A stretch of 64,000 bases of DNA from an uncultured Eubacteriales bacterium (GTDB lineage: Bacteria > Bacillota > Clostridia > Oscillospirales > Acutalibacteraceae): the NCBI GenBank assembly GCA_934541115.1, contig CAKTDF010000010.1, positions 15,654 through 79,653 on the forward strand. Reading direction: 5' to 3'. Of the stretch, positions 16,355 to 24,881 are shown piece by piece. Position numbers and translations under genes: made by a program. Position 1 is the stretch's first letter; each line of letters begins with the position of its first letter. The notes beneath the pieces were generated by a model. That model was not told the DNA's origin, did not search any database, and saw nothing but the letters and a program-made list of their open reading frames with translations.

Positions 16355-18007
16355 ATGGAAGATTACACTGCAACGTCAAATTTTATTCACGATTTTATTG
16401 ACGAAGACCTCAAAAACGGCGTTTATGACCACGTTCAGACCCGTTTTCCGCCCGAGCCGAACGGATATCTCCACATCGGTCACGCCAAGGCTATACAGAT
16501 AAATTTCAGCACCGCAAAAAAATACGGCGGCGTCTGCAATCTTCGCCTTGACGATACCAACCCCTCAAAGGAAGATACCGAGTACGTTGACTCCATTATG
16601 GAAGACATCAAGTGGCTCGGCTATCAGTGGAACGAGGTTCTTTATGCTTCGAGCTATTTTGATTTTATTCACGAATGTGCCATTGAACTCATAAAACGCG
16701 GAAAAGCCTATGTCTGCGATCTCACCGCAGAAGAGATCAGCGCCTCAAGAGGTACCCTCACCGAGCCCGGAAAGGAAAGCCCTTATCGCAACCGCTCGGT
16801 TGAAGAAAATCTTGACCTTTTCAACCGTATGACCGCAGGCGAATTTCCGGACGGAGCAAGAGTCCTGCGCGCAAAGATCGATATGGCGTCGCCCAACATG
16901 AATATGCGCGACCCCGTAATTTACAGAATCGCTCACGTTACCCATCATCAGACCGGCGACAAGTGGTGCGTTTATCCGCTTTATGATTTTGCTCACCCTC
17001 TGTCGGACACCAAAGAGGGCGTTACCCATTCTCTCTGTTCACTTGAATTTGAGAATCACCGCCCGCTTTATGACTGGTTCCTGCGCGAGCTTGAATTGCC
17101 CAATCCCTCAAGACAGATCGAATTTGCCCGTCTCAACCTCAATTACTGTTTGACGAGCAAGCGCAAATGTCTTCAGCTTGTCAAAGAGGGCATTGTTGAC
17201 GGCTGGAATGATCCGAGAATGGCAACCATTTGCGGAATGAGACGCCGCGGCTACACTCCCGCCGCTATCCGCGATTTTATCAATCGCGTAGGCGTTTCAA
17301 AAGCGTACTCTGTTGTTGACTTCGGTCTGCTTGAAGCATGCGTGCGCGATGACCTCAACAAAAATGCACCGAGGGCAATGGCGGTTCTCCGTCCGCTCAA
17401 GGTCGTTATTGACAATTACCCTCAGGGACATGAGGAAGAAATAGAGCTTCCCGTCAATCAGGACAGACCGGAAATGGGCACAAGAAAGACCGTTTTCACA
17501 AGAGAGATCTTTGTTGAAAAAGAGGACTTCATGATTGAGCCGCCGAAAAAGTATTTCAGACTCTTCCCCGGCAATGAGGTCAGACTCAGAGGCGCATATT
17601 TTGTGAAGTGTGTGGGCTATGACACCGACGAAAACGGTGAAGTTACCTGCGTTCACTGCACCTATGACCCGGCAAGCAAGGGCGGCAACTCGCCCGACGG
17701 CAGAAAGGTCAAGGGTACTCTCCACTGGGTCAGCGACCACAGCACCGAGTTTGAGGCAAGACTTTATGACCGCCTGTTTAACGTTCCCAATCCCTCCGAT
17801 GAGTCAAAGGGCAGCTTTAAAAACAACCTCAATCCGGATTCTCTTGTTGTTCTCAAAGGCTGCCGCCTTGAAGGCGGAGTCAAGGACCTCAAGCCCGGAG
17901 ACACGTTCCAATTCATGAGACAGGGTTATTTCTGTGTTGACACGACCTCAACGGACGAAAACATTGTTTTCAACCGCACGGTTGCGCTCAACTCTTCATG
18001 GAAATAA
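16355..18007 (+). CDS. glnS: Glutaminyl-tRNA synthetase
   Basis: 550-residue class I GlnRS, near the E. coli length of 554. HIGH motif PPEPNGYLHIGHAKAI; KMSKS-equivalent LTSKRKCLQLV; RLDDTNPSKEDTEYVDSI is typical of GlnRS. The C-terminal two-barrel anticodon-binding region is complete. ATG 16355, eight bases after AAAGGA, is preferred to 16349. Most Firmicutes lack GlnRS and make Gln-tRNA by GatCAB transamidation; GlnRS in Clostridia is generally seen as acquired (established knowledge), yet base composition here matches its neighbours. Confidence 0.96.
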   Translation: MEDYTATSNFIHDFIDEDLKNGVYDHVQTRFPPEPNGYLHIGHAKAIQINFSTAKKYGGVCNLRLDDTNPSKEDTEYVDSIMEDIKWLGYQWNEVLYASSYFDFIHECAIELIKRGKAYVCDLTAEEISASRGTLTEPGKESPYRNRSVEENLDLFNRMTAGEFPDGARVLRAKIDMASPNMNMRDPVIYRIAHVTHHQTGDKWCVYPLYDFAHPLSDTKEGVTHSLCSLEFENHRPLYDWFLRELELPNPSRQIEFARLNLNYCLTSKRKCLQLVKEGIVDGWNDPRMATICGMRRRGYTPAAIRDFINRVGVSKAYSVVDFGLLEACVRDDLNKNAPRAMAVLRPLKVVIDNYPQGHEEEIELPVNQDRPEMGTRKTVFTREIFVEKEDFMIEPPKKYFRLFPGNEVRLRGAYFVKCVGYDTDENGEVTCVHCTYDPASKGGNSPDGRKVKGTLHWVSDHSTEFEARLYDRLFNVPNPSDESKGSFKNNLNPDSLVVLKGCRLEGGVKDLKPGDTFQFMRQGYFCVDTTSTDENIVFNRTVALNSSWK

Positions 18008-18028
18008 AATTGAAAGGAAGAAAATACG

Positions 18029-18733
18029 ATGAAAATTGCTTACAGAATCGTCACTCCGATTCTTGCCGTCGGTGCAATAGTGATGGGCTTTTTCCTCAAA
18101 ATGTTCTCGTTCACTATCGGTAACGGCGACGAACAGATCAACAACCTGATTTCGGCTGTTTCTTCGCTCTCGAGCGGAAAGTTTTCAACTCTTTATGAGT
18201 ATTCGCTGTTTGACCTTGCAAAGATGGCAGCCGAGGCTACGCCCAAAACCGGCGAGGACGCAAAGAGTCTCACCGAGGTTGCCGGAGCAATAATGCCGCA
18301 GCTCTATACCCTCATTGTTGCTTTTGTTTTGATCGTGCTTGTGTTCATTGCAATTGCTGTTGTCGGCGCTCTTGCAAATTCAAAGAAAAAGCGCATGGCA
18401 GAGATTTTTCTCTGTGTGGGCGGTCTTGTTCTTTCATTTGTCTGCATCTTTGCTTCAAACGCTGCTTTTGAAAAGATCATCAACGGCGACGTCAACCTCA
18501 CAGACGTTATCTCGCTCTTTTCAAGCAGTGCCCTTGCGGCGCTTGCAACGGCTATAATCACCGTTACCGAAGCGAGCCTTTCCGCGGGCTTTTATGCCAT
18601 GTTCGGCGTTTTCATGCTCATTATCATGTGGACGATTGCCGCTAACATGGTTATCAAAACCCCCATCGTTTCAGAGAAGACCTATAAGCGCAAAAAGCCG
18701 GTCAGAAGTCTCAAGTTCCTTGTCAAAAAATAA
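18029..18733 (+). CDS. Multi-pass membrane protein of unknown function
   Basis: 234 residues with four hydrophobic segments (about 7-27, 95-118, 127-148 and 190-210) and a basic C-terminal tail (KRKKPVRSLKFLVKK). I do not recognise a family. AAAGGAAG lies before ATG 18029, 22 bp after glnS, so it may be transcribed with the synthetases. Confidence 0.6.
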   Translation: MKIAYRIVTPILAVGAIVMGFFLKMFSFTIGNGDEQINNLISAVSSLSSGKFSTLYEYSLFDLAKMAAEATPKTGEDAKSLTEVAGAIMPQLYTLIVAFVLIVLVFIAIAVVGALANSKKKRMAEIFLCVGGLVLSFVCIFASNAAFEKIINGDVNLTDVISLFSSSALAALATAIITVTEASLSAGFYAMFGVFMLIIMWTIAANMVIKTPIVSEKTYKRKKPVRSLKFLVKK

Positions 18734-18743
18734 TTATGCTGCG

Positions 18744-18782
18744 CTGCCGAAAGCCGGAAAAACTCCGACTCTCGGCAGTTTT
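18744..18782 (+). terminator. Weak terminator-like hairpin
   Basis: CTGCCGA / TCGGCAG with a partly paired 21 nt loop and a TTTT tail, between the membrane-protein gene and the lipase-like gene. Confidence 0.5.
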
Positions 18783-18811
18783 GCAAAAAACCATAAAGGA
18801 GAGAAACAGAA

Positions 18812-20437
18812 ATGAAAAAAGCATTCAAAGCGCTGCTTTGTGTTGTTCTCTCGCTCGTCCTTGTGTTTTCGCTTGCCGCCTTTTCGTTTGCGGCGCATGA
18901 AAGCGCAAAAACTCCGGTTATTCTTATCCCCGGCTTTGGACAGAGCGAAACGACCGTTTATGATGAAAACGGCGAATATCTCGGCAATATAAGCGTTTTT
19001 GACCTGCCCGGTCTGAACGCAAAAAAGATTGTCACTTCCCTCGCAGGACCGCTGATTTCTTCTGCAATCACGCGGAACGATGCGGGCATTTCAGAGCGCG
19101 CGCAAAAGTTTATGGAAGAGCTTTTCAAGCCCTTTGCGCTGAACGACGACGGAACGCCGGTCTATAACAAGGTTGTCCGCCGTTTTGACCTGCCGTATTC
19201 ACAGCTTTCGGCAGAGGAGCAGTACGAGATTTACTCTCACGTTTCTCTCGACTCGCTTCAAAGCTATGACGACGTGAGGTATTACTATACCTATGACTCC
19301 TTCGGCAGCATAAAGGAAGCTGCAGACGGACTGCATGAATATCTTCACAATATTGTTCTTGCCCAGACGGGAGCGCAGAAAATCAACCTTGTTCCCATAA
19401 GTCAGGGAGGAACGGTTCTTATTCAGTATCTTGCCTCCTATCCGGAGGACTATAAGTACATCAAAAAAATTGTCAACATGATTCCGGCGTTTGACGGTTC
19501 ACAGATCGTTGGCGATGTTATGCTTGACAATGTCAGAATATATGACATTGAAACGCTTCACCGCGAGATTCTTCCCGCTCTTCTTGACGGAGACAGCGCA
19601 TATCAGATCAGCCTCGCGCTGCGCCTTGCGCTTTCTTCAAAAACGCAGGAAAAGGTGCTGCGCGCCGCACTTCAGACTGCAAGAGAAATGCTTGTTCAAA
19701 AAAGCTCAATGATGTGGGCGCTCTGCCCGGCGGAAAGCTATGAGAAAGCCAAGGACATCTGGCTTTCCGACGAAAAATACAGCGCCGTCAGAGCTGAAAC
19801 GGACGCCTATGACGCCGCGAGAAAGGCTTTTCCGGAGAATATTTCAAAGCTCATGGAAAGCGGCGTTTATTTCCACATAATTTCAAGCTATGATATGGGC
19901 TATTTCATGGCGCCGCTTTTCGGCTGCTATGAAAACGATGCGGATAACCTCCTCTCGCCTGCCTCCTCGGCACTCGGAACAACGAGCGCGCAGTTTGAAA
20001 AAACGCTTGGCGAAGCTTATGTTTCACCGCGTACATACTGCTCAGATCCGTCGCATAATCACATTTCTCCGGATAACAAGCTGGACGCGTCAACCGGCTA
20101 TCTTCCGGAAAACACGTGGTATTTCAAGTCTGTTTCTCATATGGGAATGAACGGCAGAGAGGATGTCAAAGCTTTTGCGGGCGAGCTTATAATGGACGAC
20201 GCGATAAAAGACATTTACTCCTTCCCCGGTCACAGCCAGTTCACCGACCCGAGAGACGCTATTGCGGAAACCTCGTATTATCCTGACGGAACATACGCAT
20301 ACTATTATGACAAGGATGGAAACTACCTTTTCGGCGAGAAGGTTGAAAAAAATGAAAGCGAGAGCTTTTCTTTCTGGAAGCTCCTTTACACCGCCGTCAA
20401 CAGCCTCTTTGCTGTTTTTTCAAAGCTCGGGGCGTAA
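18812..20437 (+). CDS. Secreted lipase/esterase-like alpha/beta hydrolase
   Basis: 541 residues with a clear signal peptide (ALLCVVLSLVLVFSLAAFSF then AAHESA). The start of the mature protein, TPVILIPGFGQSETTVYD, resembles the HG/PGFG oxyanion segment of LCAT/PGAP1-type lipases. The probable nucleophile is Ser in LVPISQGGTVLIQYL, where the elbow is P-x-S-x-G. Late Asp and His (GREDVKAF, FPGHSQF) could complete a triad. It lacks a cell-wall sorting signal. AAAGGAG precedes ATG 18812. Substrate unknown; lipid or ester hydrolysis outside the cell is inferred. Confidence 0.75.
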   Translation: MKKAFKALLCVVLSLVLVFSLAAFSFAAHESAKTPVILIPGFGQSETTVYDENGEYLGNISVFDLPGLNAKKIVTSLAGPLISSAITRNDAGISERAQKFMEELFKPFALNDDGTPVYNKVVRRFDLPYSQLSAEEQYEIYSHVSLDSLQSYDDVRYYYTYDSFGSIKEAADGLHEYLHNIVLAQTGAQKINLVPISQGGTVLIQYLASYPEDYKYIKKIVNMIPAFDGSQIVGDVMLDNVRIYDIETLHREILPALLDGDSAYQISLALRLALSSKTQEKVLRAALQTAREMLVQKSSMMWALCPAESYEKAKDIWLSDEKYSAVRAETDAYDAARKAFPENISKLMESGVYFHIISSYDMGYFMAPLFGCYENDADNLLSPASSALGTTSAQFEKTLGEAYVSPRTYCSDPSHNHISPDNKLDASTGYLPENTWYFKSVSHMGMNGREDVKAFAGELIMDDAIKDIYSFPGHSQFTDPRDAIAETSYYPDGTYAYYYDKDGNYLFGEKVEKNESESFSFWKLLYTAVNSLFAVFSKLGA

Positions 20438-20461
20438 GGCTTAGCACAAAGTAAAATATTA

Positions 20462-20520
20462 GAAAAAAGCTATAATTCACAGGCGCCGGAGCGCGGCGGG
20501 TGAATTATAGCTTTTGCTTT
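20462..20520. terminator. Bidirectional terminator hairpin, dispersed copy 1
   Basis: 16 bp perfect stem AAAAGCTATAATTCAC / GTGAATTATAGCTTTT around a GC-rich 19 nt loop, flanked by A- and T-rich tracts. It lies between convergent genes. The identical stem recurs at 59096 with a different loop. Confidence 0.85.
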
Positions 20521-20579
20521 GTCAAATTTCGCAAGACCTCTTCAGCAGCAAGATCTTGCGGCAGGCTGCCGCTTATCTG

Positions 20580-20810
20580 TCAATCAAACAGACCTTTTTT
20601 CTCGCTGACCGAAAGCGGCTTGAAGCCGGCTTTTTCAACGGCGGCTTTAAGCTCGCTGTCTGCAACGTCCTTTGAAAGGGCAACAACGGCGTTTTTCTTT
20701 TCTGCGTCTGCCTTTGCCTTTTTTACTCCGGCAACAGCGAGGAGCTCGTCCTCAACAGCCTTTGCGCAGTGAGAGCAGTGCATGCCCTCAATTTCGATAA
20801 CTTTTTTCAT
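20580..20810 (-). CDS. Possible internal CopZ-like copper chaperone translated from within copA
   Basis: In the copA frame, ATG 20810 is preceded by a perfect AGGAGG (20819-20824) at 8 nt spacing. Initiation there would give a 76-residue soluble protein, MKKVIEIEGMHCSHCAKAVE onward, which has the size and CxxC motif of a complete CopZ. Both products, full-length ATPase and free chaperone, could arise from one mRNA. The sequence shows the signals; actual internal initiation is inference. Confidence 0.5.
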   Translation of the reverse strand: MKKVIEIEGMHCSHCAKAVEDELLAVAGVKKAKADAEKKNAVVALSKDVADSELKAAVEKAGFKPLSVSEKKGLFD

Positions 20811-23099
20811 TTCCTGTTCCTCCTGTAAATTTGTGTTTTCTTCTTCTAAAGCCGGGACGGGAGTCTCTGCTTTGAAAAATCTTAACCGCAGTGCGTTGAG
20901 AACAACGCACACGGAACTTAAGCTCATTGCGCCGGCGGCGATCATCGGCGAAAGCTTTATTCCGAGCTGATAAAACGCGCCCGCCGCAAGCGGAATTGAA
21001 ACCGCGTTGTAAAAGAATGCCCAAAAGAGATTCATTTTGATGTTGCCGAGAACTTTTCTTGAAAGTCTCACGGCGTTTACAACGCTGAAAATGTCTTTGT
21101 TCATGAGAACAAGGTCTGCGCTTTCAATTGCAATATCGGTGCCGTCGCCTATCGCAATTCCTACGTCGGCTCTTGAAAGGGCAGGTGCGTCGTTGATTCC
21201 GTCGCCGACCATTGCAACAACTTTTCCGCCCTCCCGGAGAGTACGGATCTCGCTTTCCTTGTTCTGCGGAAGCACACCGGCAACGATTTTTTTAACCCCG
21301 AGCTTTTCGCCGACAGCTTTTGCGGTCAGCTCATTGTCGCCTGTGAGCATAACTGAGGAAATGTGCATTCCGTTCAGTGCCTTGATTGCGGCGGCGGAGT
21401 TTTCTTTTTCCTTGTCTGCAACGGCAATTATGCCGATAACATCTTTTCCGCAGGCAAAAATGAGCGGCGTTTTGCCCTCCTTTGCAAGCTCTTCAAGCGT
21501 TTTCAAAACTCCGGAACAGTCAATACCGTTTGATGAAAGCAGGCGCTCGTTGCCGGCAAAGTAGGTCTTTCCCTCAATCACTGCGCTGATTCCGCCGCCG
21601 GAGAATGAAGAAAATTCTTCGGCAGTTTTTTCCGGCAGACCCTTTGCTTTTTCAAGTATTGCGCGGGCAAGGGGGTGTTCCGAGCTTTTTTCCATTGCCG
21701 CCGCAAGGGAGAGCAATGTGTTTTCGTCCATGTCTGAAAACGGAAGAATGTCCGTCACGGCAGGTTCGCCCTTTGTGAGCGTTCCCGTTTTGTCAAAAAC
21801 CGCTGTGTCTATCTGCGAGAGACGTTCCATTGCCGCCGCGCTTTTAAAGAGCAGACCGTTCTTCGCTCCCTGACCGGTACCGACCATTATTGCAACCGGC
21901 GTTGCAAGACCCAGCGCGCACGGGCAGGAGATAACAAGAACCGAAATTGCAAAATTCAGCGCAAGGCTGACGTCCTTTGAAACGGCGAGCCATACGACTG
22001 CGCAAACGAGAGAGATTGAAATAACCACCGGAACAAAAACGCGGCTGACCTTGTCCGCAAGGCGGGAGATGGGGGCTTTGCTGCTCGCCGCCTCAAGCGA
22101 AAGCGCAATCATCTGCGCAAGGGTCGTTGTTGAGCCGACCTTGGTCGCCCTCATTGTGAACGCGCCCGAGGTGTTGACCGAGGCGCAAAGAACGTTGTCT
22201 CCCTTTTCCTTTTGAACCGGCATACTCTCGCCGGTGAGGGCGCTCTGGTCAATAAAACCGCTGCCGCTTTCAACAACGCCGTCTGTCGGAATCTTTGTGC
22301 CCGGGCGGACAACAAGAATGTCGCCCACCTGAACGTCTTCGGCTGAAATTACGCTTTCTTCACCGTTGCGCAAAACCGTCGCCGTCTCCGGAGCAAGCTT
22401 TGTGAGCATATCAAGAACCGCTTTGGTTTTGCCCTTTGAGCGTTCTTCAAGAAATTTGCCGATGTCAACGAGGGTAACTATCATTGCGGCGGATTCAAAA
22501 TAGAGATTTGAATGCCACTTTGCAACCAACTCCATGTCTCCGGCAGAAAGCCCTGCACCTATCCGAACGGTACCGACAATGCCGTATATAAACGAGGCGG
22601 CGGCGCCGATTGCTATGAGCGAGTCCATGTTTGGAGACAGTCTGAAAAGGCTTTTAAAGCCGATCGTAAAGTATTTATAATTGATTATGAGAATGACGAG
22701 CGTAAAAATGAGCTGATAAATTGCAAAATTCAGCGCATGCCCGTGCCCGGAGAGAACCGAAGGCTGAGGAAGATTCAGCATGTGCCCCATTGAAACATAC
22801 ATCAGCGGCAAAAGCAGAACGACCGAGAGAATCAGTCTGAGCTTTGCCTTTTTTTCCGCCTTGTCCGCGGCAGCGGAGGTGTTCGTTTTTCCCTTGATTT
22901 CGCAGCCGTAGCCCGCGGACTTCACCCGCATGATAATGTCCTGCGCAGTGAGATCTTTTTCGCTGTATTCAACGCTCATGGAGTTGGTCAAAAGGTTGAC
23001 CTGAACGTCGGTCACGCCGGCTAGTCCCTCAACGCTTTTTTGCACCCTTGCACTGCAGGAGGCGCACGTCATTCCCGTTACATCAAATTGTGTTTTCAT
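20580..23099 (-). CDS. copA: Copper-translocating P1B-type ATPase with C-terminal CopZ-like domain
   Basis: 839 residues. N-terminal heavy-metal domain with GMTCASC (9-15); eight transmembrane helices; ALTGES actuator motif; CPC metal-binding motif in SCPCALGLATP; phosphorylation site DKTGTLTKG; SSEHPLA; GDGINDAPAL hinge. These define Cu+ exporters. After the last helix there is an acidic linker and a second metal-binding domain with GMHCSHC, typical of a CopZ chaperone. The linker carries an internal ribosome-binding site, listed separately. It is transcribed alone from a near-consensus promoter overlapped by palindromic sites. Role: copper (or silver) efflux from the cytoplasm. Confidence 0.93.
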   Translation of the reverse strand: MKTQFDVTGMTCASCSARVQKSVEGLAGVTDVQVNLLTNSMSVEYSEKDLTAQDIIMRVKSAGYGCEIKGKTNTSAAADKAEKKAKLRLILSVVLLLPLMYVSMGHMLNLPQPSVLSGHGHALNFAIYQLIFTLVILIINYKYFTIGFKSLFRLSPNMDSLIAIGAAASFIYGIVGTVRIGAGLSAGDMELVAKWHSNLYFESAAMIVTLVDIGKFLEERSKGKTKAVLDMLTKLAPETATVLRNGEESVISAEDVQVGDILVVRPGTKIPTDGVVESGSGFIDQSALTGESMPVQKEKGDNVLCASVNTSGAFTMRATKVGSTTTLAQMIALSLEAASSKAPISRLADKVSRVFVPVVISISLVCAVVWLAVSKDVSLALNFAISVLVISCPCALGLATPVAIMVGTGQGAKNGLLFKSAAAMERLSQIDTAVFDKTGTLTKGEPAVTDILPFSDMDENTLLSLAAAMEKSSEHPLARAILEKAKGLPEKTAEEFSSFSGGGISAVIEGKTYFAGNERLLSSNGIDCSGVLKTLEELAKEGKTPLIFACGKDVIGIIAVADKEKENSAAAIKALNGMHISSVMLTGDNELTAKAVGEKLGVKKIVAGVLPQNKESEIRTLREGGKVVAMVGDGINDAPALSRADVGIAIGDGTDIAIESADLVLMNKDIFSVVNAVRLSRKVLGNIKMNLFWAFFYNAVSIPLAAGAFYQLGIKLSPMIAAGAMSLSSVCVVLNALRLRFFKAETPVPALEEENTNLQEEQEMKKVIEIEGMHCSHCAKAVEDELLAVAGVKKAKADAEKKNAVVALSKDVADSELKAAVEKAGFKPLSVSEKKGLFD

Positions 23100-23158
23100 T
23101 TATTGCTGCACCGCCTTTCATTACAAAACGCCGTAATTATTCTTCGGCTTTCGTTTCC

Positions 23159-23187
23159 ATTATATACGGTTGTTCGCGGTTTTTCAA
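23159..23187 (-). promoter_or_regulatory. copA promoter
   Basis: Minus strand TTGAAA (23187-23182), 17 bp spacer, TATAAT (23164-23159), about 60 bp upstream of the copA ATG. Confidence 0.85.
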
Positions 23188-23205
23188 GTTGAACAACCGT
23201 TCAAC
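23167..23205. promoter_or_regulatory. Palindromic operator over the copA promoter
   Basis: GTTGAACAACCGTTCAAC (23188-23205) is a perfect dyad with 7 bp arms abutting the -35 box. An additional inverted half-site, CGGTTGTTC (23167-23175), pairs with GAACAACCG (23191-23199) and lies in the promoter spacer. The pattern fits a dimeric repressor; the regulator is not in the window. Confidence 0.65.
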
Positions 23206-23271
23206 TGTTAGAAATTTCAAAGAAAGGGACGAATATTTGTGTTTAAAATGTATAAGTTTCTGCGAAAAGCC

Positions 23272-23300
23272 TTGACTTTTTTTCATATTTATTGTATTTT
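23272..23300 (+). promoter_or_regulatory. Promoter for membrane-anchored protein gene
   Basis: TTGACT, 17 bp spacer, TATTTT. The leader then forms two small perfect hairpins, CTCTC-TTTGC-GAGAG and CCGCG-TTCAG-CGCGG, before the ribosome-binding site. Confidence 0.6.
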
Positions 23301-23376
23301 TACTTAGTAGAGACTCTCTTTGCGAGAGCAATCACCCCGCGTTCAGCGCGGCCACACTTGAAAGGAGTAATCCCCA

Positions 23377-24315
23377 ATGAAAAAAGAACTTAAAGTTACT
23401 GCTGTTGTTCTTGCGGCGATAATCGTTTTCCTTGCCGGCTTTGGTCTCGGCAACTCAAAGGGCATTCAGATTAACGTTGATGTTAAGGGCAATCAGAGCG
23501 CAACAGCCGCAGCTAACAACAACGCGGCGAACAATGCCACTCCGGCTCCCGCTCCGGCTCCTGACACCACCACTCAGGCACCGGCTCCGTCGGAAGACAG
23601 CAAACCCGCTGACAGCGCTGCCGACAATAAGGCAGACGACAGCAAGGCGGACAATAACCCCTCTGCAATTCCCTCAACTCCCAAAGAAGTTACCGCAAAG
23701 TATAACGAAGTTGTCAACAATCTCAAAAAGGCTCAGAACGTTACCGTTCACAAGACCGGCGCCGTCAACATTGAGTGCACCGATTGCTCGGTAGGTGTTC
23801 TCAAGGGCCTTGTTAATACTATCGTCAAGAGCTTCATTACAAGCTCCGATGATACCATTAATTTCTCTAACGGACAGGGTCAGAACTCCAAGGGCGAGAC
23901 CAAGACCGTCAATGACTTCGTTTATCCCTGCGGCAGAGAAAGCGCGATCACAGAAAACGACGTTGCTTCTGCAACTGCAACTCCCGAGGGAGACGGATAC
24001 AAAATCAACATCACCATCAAGAGCGAAAAGTCAACCTATGACGGAGCCAACACCACCGATCCGACCAGCCACATGACTGCTATGGATCCGCTTAACCTTG
24101 CAACTCTTGAGCTCCCGATGGGCGCGAAGATTACCAGCGCCGACATGACTTATCCCGGAGCTACCTGCGAAGCTACCGTTGACGGCAGCGGCAACCTCAC
24201 TAAGCTCCACATCAACCTTCCCCTTGAAGGCAGCGGAACCGGCAGCCTCAAGAAAGCGACCCTCACCGTTGGTCTTAAGGGTAACATGGACGATACCTTT
24301 GAAATTACCTATTAA
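23377..24315 (+). CDS. Membrane-anchored extracellular protein of unknown function
   Basis: 312 residues: an N-terminal transmembrane anchor (about 8-26), a low-complexity Ala/Asn/Pro/Asp spacer (about 38-105), then a compact domain with few cysteines (CTDC, CGRE, ATCEAT) and regular beta-strand-like alternation to the end. No family is recognised. The layout suggests a sensor or binding domain held off the membrane by a flexible stalk. Divergent from copA, but with its own promoter. GAAAGGAG precedes ATG 23377. Confidence 0.65.
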   Translation: MKKELKVTAVVLAAIIVFLAGFGLGNSKGIQINVDVKGNQSATAAANNNAANNATPAPAPAPDTTTQAPAPSEDSKPADSAADNKADDSKADNNPSAIPSTPKEVTAKYNEVVNNLKKAQNVTVHKTGAVNIECTDCSVGVLKGLVNTIVKSFITSSDDTINFSNGQGQNSKGETKTVNDFVYPCGRESAITENDVASATATPEGDGYKINITIKSEKSTYDGANTTDPTSHMTAMDPLNLATLELPMGAKITSADMTYPGATCEATVDGSGNLTKLHINLPLEGSGTGSLKKATLTVGLKGNMDDTFEITY

Positions 24316-24335
24316 GATTCTCTGATTTGAAAATT

Positions 24336-24373
24336 AAGAACCGTTTTGAAAACAGTCAAAACGGTTCTTTTTT
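24336..24373 (+). terminator. Intrinsic terminator
   Basis: Perfect 14 bp stem AAGAACCGTTTTGA / TCAAAACGGTTCTT, loop AAACAG, followed by T residues. Confidence 0.93.
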
Positions 24374-24757
24374 GTGTTTAAGTTGCTCTTGTTCAAGTTT
24401 TTTCTTGAAAAAATTGAAACACAGTATGGATTGAATTATACAGTTGTTGAGGGTCTTTATGCCGCGCAGGGCGAAGAGCTTTTGAAAAACGATAACGGCG
24501 AAACCGATTATGCAATGAGCTATGAGCACATTGCGGGTGAGCTTGCTTTGCGCGCAATCGTTTTTGCGGTTACTGACAGCTTGATGGGTGCCACGGGCAC
24601 AAAGAACGAATTTATCCTTAAGATGTATAACAAGGCTGTTCTCGCCGAACTCAATTATGACGAGGCAAGACTTCCGTCTGAGATCATGTCAATGCTCGGC
24701 GTTCTGATCATGGATCTTTTGCAGTTCAATCTGCTCAAGCTTTTCGGAATACTTTGA
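24374..24757 (+). pseudogene. Orphan C-terminal gene fragment
   Basis: An open frame of about 127 codons with coding-like composition (including TDYAMSYEHIAGELALRAIV) and a hydrophobic C-terminus. It begins immediately after the T-run of the preceding terminator, with a GTG and no ribosome-binding site or promoter. It is followed by its own strong terminator, as a real gene end would be. I read it as the 3' remnant of a larger, probably secreted, protein gene whose 5' part is gone. The parent family is not recognised. A functional leaderless small gene is a less likely alternative. Confidence 0.45.
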
Positions 24758-24778
24758 GTTTAAAACAACAGGAACCAA

Positions 24779-24815
24779 CCTCGATGAAACGTCAAAGCGT
24801 TTCATCGGGGTTTTT
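24779..24815 (+). terminator. Intrinsic terminator after fragment
   Basis: CCTCGATGAAACG / CGTTTCATCGGGG (one G-T pair), loop TCAAAG, then TTTTT. Confidence 0.9.
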
Positions 24816-24881
24816 ATATGTCTTGATTTTGAATTTGGCGTTCTCTTTTTCTACAGAAAGCGGATTAACTTATAAAGGCTG

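Noticed and set aside
20580..20810. copZ as a wholly separate gene with its own stop and start
   Set aside because: The copA frame runs through without a stop, so a fusion is certain at the DNA level; internal initiation is additional, not alternative.
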